DNA from: an uncultured Bacteroidota bacterium
GTDB lineage: Bacteria; Bacteroidota; Bacteroidia; Bacteroidales; WCHB1-69
Assembly (NCBI GenBank): GCA_902774175.1
Contig: CACYHG010000011.1
Location: forward strand, 1-45,239
Direction: 5' to 3'
DNA length: 45,239 nucleotides
Below the pieces are notes generated by a model, which was not told the DNA's origin, ran no database searches, and worked only from the letters and a program-made list of their open reading frames with translations. Below, one piece after another: positions 1 through 6,161 of the stretch (positions are counted from its first letter, which is position 1; every line of letters begins with the position of its first letter). Position numbers and translations under genes: made by a program.

Positions 1-24
1 AGTAAAAGCATTTTTTTTATTCAT
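1..24 (-). CDS. Start of a gene running off the left edge
   Basis: An ATG at 24 opens a minus-strand frame that stays open to the edge and reads MNKKNAFT. It lies about 75 bases downstream of a good -7 box (TACTTTTG, 100-107) with an operator-like palindrome, so a real gene probably starts here. An in-frame ATG at 45 is an alternative start. Only eight codons are visible and no function can be assigned. Confidence 0.4.
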
Positions 25-99
25 AACCTTTGAACGCCATAACATGCTAATTGTTACATGTGTTACAAAGATTTCAGCCTAATTTTTGTCCATTACGTC

Positions 100-140
100 C
101 AAAAGTACTATGAGGTTATGCCAAACCGCAGCATAACTTC
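100..140 (-). promoter_or_regulatory. Promoter with overlapping palindromic operator, copy 1
   Basis: On the minus strand a -7 box TACTTTTG lies at 100-107. Nine bases upstream is the inverted repeat TATGC-N9-GCATA (117-121 and 131-135), extendable to a 10-bp hairpin with one G-U pair (112-121 and 131-140). The spacer begins CAAAC. The same arrangement with identical spacings occurs at 2426-2462, suggesting one regulator controls both promoters. The transcript would run towards the left edge. Confidence 0.5.
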
Positions 141-199
141 ATTTCTTTTTTGCAGAAAGCATATTATTATTTAAAATATGTAGAATAGTGGAATGTGCT

Positions 200-754
200 T
201 CACAATGTGAACAGCCGTGGCGTGGAGCCGGGATGTGCCATGGAGGCATTTGAGAAGCAGGTTGATGCGGAGCGATATTCCCCATTCCTGGCATGGACGT
301 GACCGAAAAGGTGCAGTTTGAGGCGGCACTCACCAACCATGCCCAGCAGGGTTGCGGAGCCCCAGTGACGGTTATCTGAAAAATCGAGGATGCCCAAGGG
401 CGGCTCGTGCGAAACCAGCACGTCCACCGGAAGCGTTTCATCAATTTGGGGGTTGTTGTATTCCACGCCGTAAAAGCGGGTACCTGCGATTGTGACCCCG
501 CTGTTGTGCAGGAAGTGGATGTTTTCCGGCAAATCTTCAATCGCCGTTGCGTCAAGCAGGCAGAAGTCGTGGTTGCCGGCGAGGAAGATTTTGTGGCTGT
601 ATGGCAAAGGTATCAGCCAGTTGAGAAAGTCCAGAACCTCCGCTTCGGTGCCATTTTCGGTGATGTCACCGGTATGTACCAGCAGCTCCGCTTCCGGAAG
701 CGGAGCAAGCTGGTGATGCATGCCGTGCGTATCGGAGATGTGAAGGATTGTCAT
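200..754 (-). CDS. Calcineurin-like metallophosphoesterase
   Basis: A 184-residue cytoplasmic protein with the five signature blocks of the metallophosphoesterase superfamily: D-x-H near the start (SDTHG, residues 7-11), GD (HTGDI), GNHD (AGNHDF), an isolated His (SHEPP) and GHVH (FGHVHARN). These residues coordinate a di-metal centre. The size and the DTHG start resemble small MPPED-like metallophosphatases, whose substrates are mostly unknown. There is no signal peptide. It lies 91 bases downstream of the nuclease-like gene on the same strand and may be the last gene of that unit, although the gap could hold its own promoter. The fold is sure; the substrate is unknown. Confidence 0.9.
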   Translation of the reverse strand: MTILHISDTHGMHHQLAPLPEAELLVHTGDITENGTEAEVLDFLNWLIPLPYSHKIFLAGNHDFCLLDATAIEDLPENIHFLHNSGVTIAGTRFYGVEYNNPQIDETLPVDVLVSHEPPLGILDFSDNRHWGSATLLGMVGECRLKLHLFGHVHARNGEYRSASTCFSNASMAHPGSTPRLFTL

Positions 755-845
755 TTTACAGGTATCTGTCCAAGGTGTAGTTCAGGAATCCACTATTTCG
801 TTCCGGTGAGTTGCACCATCTATCCCAAAGGCATAAAAGTAAAGG

Positions 846-1529
846 TTATTTCTCAAATATTTTTTTTTCAATACGTTCTCCTTTATCTTTTTTATCTTTA
901 TTTAAGGAATAGCATATGAAAATAGTATTATTTCCTTTGCTTTCTTTTATTTTATTTTGAAGACTTGATATGGTTCCTTTATTGTACGAACCAAGAATCT
1001 CAATAAAATAACGAAACATTACATCCTTTTCCCCGTCTGAATTTTCACACTCCTTAGGTGTATTCAATTTGACGAAATCTTTTTTATGTTCCAATTCACT
1101 TGCATTATTCGCTTTGAACTCAATCAGACATCTGCGTTTTAAAATATTGTCTTCAAGTTCAAAAATGACCATGTCAAACTCCGCACTACGTCCGTTATCA
1201 TCTTGTCTAGGATCCGATTGACTATCTTTTGTTTTTGAAAAACCCGAATATTTATCCCGAGTGGGTGTTTCCACAGAATAAAATAAAGGGAGTTTTTTTT
1301 CTTTACAATATTCATTGAATGCCTCAACAAAGACGAAACGAAGTTCCTGTTCGCTAATTCTCGTTTTATCCTCATTCGCATAGGAGGGAAACACCAGTCT
1401 CGTAAGACATTCCTGTGCACTACCAGAAGGTTTCACATTCTCTTTTTGGTAATCAAATGAATACTGAACCTTTTTAAACGTAAGGTCAATGATTTCTTCG
1501 ATGTGTTTTTTTAACTCTTGTGTTTCCAT
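846..1529 (-). CDS. Putative PD-(D/E)XK-type nuclease-like protein
   Basis: A 227-residue soluble, highly charged protein that I cannot place in a named family. It carries a plausible PD-(D/E)XK core: a helix with Glu (SEQEL, residues 59-63), Asp119 in a hydrophobic strand (EFDMVIFE), then E-x-K at 137-139 (LIEFKA). A downstream HKKDFVKL segment resembles the helix after the core in restriction-like nucleases. The C-terminal half is rich in Lys, Asp and Asn. The gene is visibly more AT-rich than the flanking housekeeping genes, which suggests transfer. It follows the DUF3293-like gene after 30 bases with no promoter box between, so it is probably cotranscribed. Existence of the gene is well supported; nuclease activity is inference. 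Confidence 0.7.
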   Translation of the reverse strand: METQELKKHIEEIIDLTFKKVQYSFDYQKENVKPSGSAQECLTRLVFPSYANEDKTRISEQELRFVFVEAFNEYCKEKKLPLFYSVETPTRDKYSGFSKTKDSQSDPRQDDNGRSAEFDMVIFELEDNILKRRCLIEFKANNASELEHKKDFVKLNTPKECENSDGEKDVMFRYFIEILGSYNKGTISSLQNKIKESKGNNTIFICYSLNKDKKDKGERIEKKIFEK

Positions 1530-1559
1530 AAATTAAATATTTTTAACACCATACAAATC

Positions 1560-2183
1560 CTACCTTTGCGGACGAGCAATATTCAAACGTTCAGAAACTA
1601 TTTTTATTGCTTCCCTGTTGGAAGAAACCCTTTGGGCAAAACCTCCCAGACCGACGCCGTCAGTAAGGATTTGCCATGATTTTGGCACTTTTATCGCATC
1701 GCACACGGATTCAAACAGTTTTTCATCAAATTGGACATTCAATTTCTGAAAAATCCGCGCGAAAGCCTGGCCGTCATTATCTGCCTCAGCATACTCAAAA
1801 ACTTGGTTCTTCAAACAATACGGATTCCTCACCTCATGGTAACGCAATGTCACATCCTGCCTGACCCAAAACTGGGCTTCAACTCCCGTTGCGGTCGGAA
1901 TAAGGTAGAGAAAGGAGCTCTGCCCCAAATAACCTGCGATTCTCTGCACAGAGTCTTTCCCCACATTAAAAACCATATAGGAATCCCCACCGTTTCCCCT
2001 GAAACAGGCCTTTACAGGAACAAAAGCTATGTAATTCTCAATAAGGAACCTCACCAAGTCCCGCCGCCTGTTCATTTTCTCCTTACTGTCAAGCCCCTCA
2101 GCATCCGGATTTTCCGTAGTGAAAATGACGGCGGAGGTCAGTTTGCCGCCCGCATCCAAAAAAAGGGGAACGCTATTCCACAT
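1560..2183 (-). CDS. Uncharacterised protein resembling DUF3293
   Basis: A 207-residue soluble protein. The order of blocks, SAVIFTTENP followed by NRRRDL, then a conserved aromatic VPV strand and YLGQSSFLYL, is reminiscent of DUF3293 proteins, which have no known function. I chose the ATG at 2183, which overlaps the end of the upstream gene by 11 bases; a GTG at 2195 is an alternative. The overlap implies translational coupling with the 74-residue protein. There is no signal peptide or membrane segment. The family assignment comes from memory of the pattern and is tentative. Confidence 0.65.
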   Translation of the reverse strand: MWNSVPLFLDAGGKLTSAVIFTTENPDAEGLDSKEKMNRRRDLVRFLIENYIAFVPVKACFRGNGGDSYMVFNVGKDSVQRIAGYLGQSSFLYLIPTATGVEAQFWVRQDVTLRYHEVRNPYCLKNQVFEYAEADNDGQAFARIFQKLNVQFDEKLFESVCDAIKVPKSWQILTDGVGLGGFAQRVSSNREAIKIVSERLNIARPQR

Positions 2184-2397
2184 AGTACAACTCACGCGCT
2201 TTTGCTGCTATTTCAGGATCAGGGTCATCACAAAGCTTATCAAGACCGTAACCTAATTGAAGAGCCTGCTTGCGATCCTCTACATCTTCAGAATCAACCA
2301 ACACGTCAAGAATTTCATTTGTACCATAATCATTATCCATTGATTTAACGTGGATAAGTTCAACCTCTTTACCAAAAAAAATAACCTTTTTACCCAT
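2173..2397 (-). CDS. Small hypothetical protein, first gene of the accessory operon
   Basis: A 74-residue acidic protein with no recognised domain. Its C-terminal half (residues 42-70, with GYGLDKL, CDDPDPEIAAKARE) looks like a single HEAT-like helical pair. It starts about 29 bases downstream of a good -7 box (2426-2433) and overlaps the next gene, so it is the promoter-proximal gene of a unit that includes the DUF3293-like and nuclease-like genes. Short size, a clear promoter and the overlap argue it is real. No function can be proposed from sequence alone. Confidence 0.6.
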   Translation of the reverse strand: MGKKVIFFGKEVELIHVKSMDNDYGTNEILDVLVDSEDVEDRKQALQLGYGLDKLCDDPDPEIAAKARELYYVE

Positions 2398-2425
2398 AAT
2401 TGAATCTAATAGTTTAAAAACGGTG

Positions 2426-2462
2426 CAAAAGTACAGTCACACTATGCCAAACTACCGCATAG
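2426..2462 (-). promoter_or_regulatory. Promoter with overlapping palindromic operator, copy 2
   Basis: The -7 box TACTTTTG lies at 2426-2433 on the minus strand, with the predicted start of transcription about 20 bases before the 74-residue gene. The palindrome CTATGC-N9-GCATAG occupies 2442-2447 and 2457-2462. Its core TATGC-CAAAC-N4-GCATA and its 9-base distance from the -7 box are exactly those of the site at 100-140. It probably binds a dimeric regulator. Confidence 0.55.
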
Positions 2463-2478
2463 GTATGGAAATAATTAT

Positions 2479-3843
2479 CTATTCCCTATACCGCACCCAC
2501 TTCCACAGCTCCTTGTAGGAGATTTTCTTGCCGTACATGAGGATGCCGGTGCGGTAGATTTTGGCCGCAATCCAAATGGTGGCCATGCAGCCTAAAAGCA
2601 TCAGCGAGGCGGAGAGCAGAAGCTCCCACGAGGCCACCGCCGAGGCGCCGAACGGAATCCTTATAAGCATGGCAATCGGCGAGGTGAACGGTATGACGGA
2701 GAGCCAGAATGCCAGCGGACCGTCAGGATGTTCCGCAATGCCTGCGGAGAGCACAATCGAAAGCAGCAAAGGTATTGTCAGCGGAAGCAGGAACTGCTGC
2801 GTGTCGGCATCGTTGTCGACCGCCGCGCCAACCGCCGCATAGAGCGATGCATACAGGAAATATCCGGTGATGAAAAAGAAGACGAACCAGAGCAGCAGCT
2901 GCCGGAAATCAATGGTCTGCAGCGATTTCACAAACTCGTTCTCCGGAGCCTCATCCTGCACCTGCTGCAGGCTAATCAGGAACTGGTCGTAGTTGGCGGG
3001 CGCCTGCTGCCGGACCTCCACCCCATGCTGCTGCACGGTGAAAACCTCCGGAAAGGCCACCCTGAAAACGCCAAGGATGCCTGCCAGCAGCACCACCCAT
3101 ATTGCCAGCTGGGTAAGCCCTATCAGCGCGATGCCGACAATCTTGCCGATCATCAGCTGGATGGGACGCACCGAGGAGACAATCAGCTCAACCACACGGT
3201 TGCTCTTCTCCTCCTGCACGCCACGCAGCACCATCGAGCAGTACATGAAAATGAAGAAATAGATGACAAGCCCGACCACCAGCCCAAGCACCTTCTGCAC
3301 ATCCTTTGTGTAGGAGGCCTGCCGGGTCTCACTGCCGTCCTCGTTCACGAACATCTGCCCAAGCATTATCCGGTCGGTATGCTGCGACAGGTATGTCCGG
3401 AGCGAATCCTGGTCCAGACCGAACTCGTCCACAAGAATCTCCGCGCTCAGGTTCTGCTTCATGGAGGAGAGGATGTTTGACATCACGCCGGACTCCAGCG
3501 TGTTTGCCGTGTATACCACACCTCCGAGGATGGTGCTGTTGTACGGCACGTAAAGCACGGCGTCGTACTTTTTCTCCAGCAGCTGCATCTTCAGCAGCGG
3601 CAGCGGTTCATTAACGTATTCATAGAACATCTCCTTGTCGTTGGCGCTGTTAAGCCTGCCGAAAAGGTTGGTCTCGTCAAGGACGGCGATATGCACCGAA
3701 CGGTCGCCCCTCATGGCAAGGAAGGCTGGGGTGATAATCAGCGCGGCCATCAGGATGGGGCCGAGAATTGTAAGTATCAGGAACGACTTTTTCCGCACCG
3801 CCTGGCGGTATTCACGCCGCATGACAGTCCATATCTTATTCAT
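2479..3843 (-). CDS. ABC-2 type transporter permease, NatB-like
   Basis: A 454-residue inner-membrane protein of the ABC-2 permease class. It opens with a cytoplasmic RREY motif followed by one membrane segment, has a long extracytoplasmic region (roughly residues 45-200), then about five further membrane segments in the C-terminal half. This one-plus-five layout is that of NatB/YhaP-type permeases linked to sodium or drug export. I chose the ATG at 3843, which overlaps the ATPase gene by 8 bases; a GTG lies two codons earlier. It forms an exporter with the ATPase encoded immediately upstream. The exported substrate is not evident. Confidence 0.85.
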   Translation of the reverse strand: MNKIWTVMRREYRQAVRKKSFLILTILGPILMAALIITPAFLAMRGDRSVHIAVLDETNLFGRLNSANDKEMFYEYVNEPLPLLKMQLLEKKYDAVLYVPYNSTILGGVVYTANTLESGVMSNILSSMKQNLSAEILVDEFGLDQDSLRTYLSQHTDRIMLGQMFVNEDGSETRQASYTKDVQKVLGLVVGLVIYFFIFMYCSMVLRGVQEEKSNRVVELIVSSVRPIQLMIGKIVGIALIGLTQLAIWVVLLAGILGVFRVAFPEVFTVQQHGVEVRQQAPANYDQFLISLQQVQDEAPENEFVKSLQTIDFRQLLLWFVFFFITGYFLYASLYAAVGAAVDNDADTQQFLLPLTIPLLLSIVLSAGIAEHPDGPLAFWLSVIPFTSPIAMLIRIPFGASAVASWELLLSASLMLLGCMATIWIAAKIYRTGILMYGKKISYKELWKWVRYRE

Positions 3844-4777
3844 CTCCACCTCCTTTCTGCATCTGTTTGACCTGTGCTATAAAAATGTCGCTGACCGAAG
3901 GCAGCAGTTCCCTGAAGGAGACCACCTGCACCACCGGCAGCAGCACCGAGAGCAGCTGGTTGGGCGTGGCCTCCGGATCCAGCCTGAGCTGCACCGCGCA
4001 ACGTTCAGGCGATTCCAGGACCTGCACCGTCGTGAAGAGTTCCGGCTGCAGGCTGTTCCAGTCCACAGGGGAGCCGCCAGGCCGGTACTCCACCTCAAAC
4101 AGGTGCTGCCTGAAACGCCGCCGCACCTCCTGCACCGTACCCTCAAGGATTTTTTTGGAGCGGTTTATCAGCACAATGTCGTCGCACAGCTCCTCAACCG
4201 AGGCCATGTTGTGGGTGGAGAAGATGATGCTGGCGCCATTTTCGCGCAGCCGGAGCATCTCCTCCTTCAGCAGCCCAGCGTTGATTGGGTCGAAGCCGCT
4301 GAAGGGCTCATCGAAGATGAAGAAGGGAGGCTCGTGGATGACCGTGGAGATGAACTGCAGCTTCTGCTGCATCCCCTTTGAAAGCTCCTCGACCGGACGG
4401 TTCCACCAGGAGCCGATTTCAAACTTGTCAAGCCAATGCCGCGCACGCCGCTCCGCATCCCGTTTCGGGACCCCCTTAAGCTGCGCCAGGTACACCAGTT
4501 GCTCCCCCACCTTCATTTTGCGGTACAGCCCGCGCTCCTCCGGCAGGTATCCGATTTGGGCGATGTGCCTCTGCGAAAGGCGCTCGCCACGGAAGAGCAC
4601 CTCCCCCTCATCGGGCGCGGTTATCTGGTTTATGATGCGGATAAGAGTGGTTTTGCCGGCACCGTTCGGCCCAAGCAGCCCCACAATCCGGTGTTCCCCA
4701 ACAGCCATACTTACGTCATCCAATGCGGTAAGGGTGGCGAACCGCTTGGAGACATGGCGTACCTCAAGCATCTCCAT
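3836..4777 (-). CDS. ABC transporter ATP-binding protein, NatA-like
   Basis: A 313-residue ATPase that powers the adjacent permease. It has Walker A GPNGAGKT (residues 36-43), the signature LSKGMQQK, Walker B FFIFDEP with the D-loop SGFDP, and the H-loop His in FSTHNM. The roughly 80-residue C-terminal extension matches the DUF4162 region common in NatA-type exporter ATPases. The ATG lies 3 bases past the hpf stop codon, and the 3' end overlaps the permease gene, so all are probably on one transcript. Assignment to the exporter class is firm; sodium as substrate is only by analogy. Confidence 0.9.
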   Translation of the reverse strand: MEMLEVRHVSKRFATLTALDDVSMAVGEHRIVGLLGPNGAGKTTLIRIINQITAPDEGEVLFRGERLSQRHIAQIGYLPEERGLYRKMKVGEQLVYLAQLKGVPKRDAERRARHWLDKFEIGSWWNRPVEELSKGMQQKLQFISTVIHEPPFFIFDEPFSGFDPINAGLLKEEMLRLRENGASIIFSTHNMASVEELCDDIVLINRSKKILEGTVQEVRRRFRQHLFEVEYRPGGSPVDWNSLQPELFTTVQVLESPERCAVQLRLDPEATPNQLLSVLLPVVQVVSFRELLPSVSDIFIAQVKQMQKGGGDE

Positions 4778-4780
4778 AGG

Positions 4781-5101
4781 CTATGCCTCAGTCAGTTTAC
4801 CCTTGTCGGGCTTCGGGAAATCCTTTGATTTGCCGATTTGCCTCTTCAGCGCGTCTATCGCCTGGTCGGTCGCCTCCTCGAAGGTTTTGCACTGTTTGCT
4901 GGCCAGCAAATCGTTCCCCTTCAGTTTGAGCCTGATTTCGGCAATCTTGTTTTCAGGCTTGTCGGTGTTGTCCAGCTTGAGCGTCACCTCGCTGCCGAAA
5001 ATCCCCTCGTGCAGCTTGCCGATGCGTTCGATCTTCTTGACGATGAACTGTTCCAGATCCTTGTCCGCTTTGAAATGCACTGAATTGATGTTGATGTTCA
5101 T
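4781..5101 (-). CDS. hpf: Ribosome hibernation-promoting factor, short form
   Basis: A 106-residue protein of the HPF/RaiA family, which binds the decoding centre of the 30S subunit and inactivates ribosomes in stationary phase. The beta-alpha-beta-beta-beta-alpha pattern is visible: a strand at the start (NININSVHF), a helix ending in KIERIGKL, then strands around EVTLKLD and AEIRLKLKG, and a final helix DQAIDALKRQI. It lacks the long C-terminal dimerisation domain, so it is the short type. It lies 15 bases downstream of xerC, the usual neighbour in Bacteroidota. Confidence 0.93.
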   Translation of the reverse strand: MNININSVHFKADKDLEQFIVKKIERIGKLHEGIFGSEVTLKLDNTDKPENKIAEIRLKLKGNDLLASKQCKTFEEATDQAIDALKRQIGKSKDFPKPDKGKLTEA

Positions 5102-5116
5102 AAGGCAAATGTTTTT

Positions 5117-5995
5117 TTATTCCCTTGGATGGGATTGTTGATAAATCTTTTTAAGTTTCGCGATGGATGTATGGGTATAGATTTGCGTGGCGGAGAGGTT
5201 GGCATGCCCCAGCAGCTCCTTGATGGCGTCAAGCTCCGCGCCGCCGTCTAACAGATGGGTGGCGAAGGTGTGACGCAGCACGTGCGGACTTTTCTTCCGC
5301 GCGGAGGTCGTCTCCAAAGCCTCATGCACGACACGGTAGATGAGCATCGGGTAGACCGGCCTCCCCTTGGCGGTCACAAACAGTGGCGACTCCGGCTTCA
5401 CCGGGCCGAGCGAAGCCTCCCTTACAGCGACATAGGCCAGCAGACGGTCGCGGAAATCCGGCATGAAGGGGAGCATCCGCTCCTTGTTGCCCTTGCCGAG
5501 CACCCTCACCTGCAGCCGTCCGAAATCGAAATCGCCCAGACGGAGCGCGGCCAGTTCGCTCTGCCGCAGCCCCAAGGCGTAGAAGGTCTCCACCATCATG
5601 GCGTTGCGCACCGTTTCAAAGGAATCCTCCTCCGACTCCATGCGCTCCATAATACGCTCCATCTGCGGCTCCGTCACGAACGAGGGGAGCCGCTCCGACA
5701 TTTTCGGGGCGATGATTTTCTCCATCGGGTTGGCCGTCAGGCAGCCCTCCCTCTGCAAAAAACGGTAGAACGATTTGAGGGATGATATTTTGCGCCGTAT
5801 GCTGCGGGCGGTGTCCCCATGCTCCGCGCGGCTGCCGAGCCAGGCGCGGATTTCGGCGGCATCCGCCTTTTCCGGCTCCTTCGGGGAGATATGAAGGGCG
5901 AATTGCTCCAGGTCGGTCCTGTATGCGGTCACCGTGTGCGGGGAATTTCTCCGCTCGGTTTCCAGATACTCCAAAAAATCAGCAACTTTACCCAT
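5117..5995 (-). CDS. xerC: Tyrosine recombinase XerC/XerD family
   Basis: A 292-residue tyrosine recombinase of the Xer type, which resolves chromosome dimers at dif. The N-terminal SAM-like DNA-binding domain covers about residues 1-90. The catalytic set is complete: Arg144 (GLRQSE), Lys168, His238 and Arg241 (HVLRH), His264 (LLGH) and the nucleophile Tyr273. The length is typical of XerC/D, and the neighbour hpf is the standard partner of the housekeeping copy in Bacteroidota. That argues against a mobile-element integrase, so I call it chromosomal. XerC versus XerD cannot be separated from sequence alone. Confidence 0.92.
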   Translation of the reverse strand: MGKVADFLEYLETERRNSPHTVTAYRTDLEQFALHISPKEPEKADAAEIRAWLGSRAEHGDTARSIRRKISSLKSFYRFLQREGCLTANPMEKIIAPKMSERLPSFVTEPQMERIMERMESEEDSFETVRNAMMVETFYALGLRQSELAALRLGDFDFGRLQVRVLGKGNKERMLPFMPDFRDRLLAYVAVREASLGPVKPESPLFVTAKGRPVYPMLIYRVVHEALETTSARKKSPHVLRHTFATHLLDGGAELDAIKELLGHANLSATQIYTHTSIAKLKKIYQQSHPRE

Positions 5996-6020
5996 ATCTC
6001 AAAAATCATCTTTGCATTTG

Positions 6021-6028
6021 CAAAAATA
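6021..6028 (-). promoter_or_regulatory. -7 promoter box for xerC-hpf-natAB
   Basis: TATTTTTG on the minus strand, 26 bases before the xerC start codon, with a TTG at 6050-6052 at an acceptable -33 distance. No other box was seen inside the four-gene unit. Confidence 0.55.
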
Positions 6029-6161
6029 GCATTTTTATAATATGAAACGCAATTTCCGGAAAATTATTGCACGGGGGCGGCGGAATTGCAGTTCGCCCGC
6101 GACACCATGACCATCGGGGAATGGGTGGTGGAATAGGCGGAATTGGGACGGAATTTTTTTT

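Noticed and set aside
5117-5995. Tyrosine recombinase as a mobile-element integrase
   Set aside because: It has XerC/D length and sits next to hpf, the housekeeping neighbour; no attachment repeats or element genes are near it.
6044-6138. Plus-strand frame ending in a protein-like tail (AELQFARD, then TIGEWVVE) between xerC and the subtilase gene
   Set aside because: Too short, no start codon in the same frame with a promoter, and no recognised family. It may be a gene remnant, but the sequence does not prove it.
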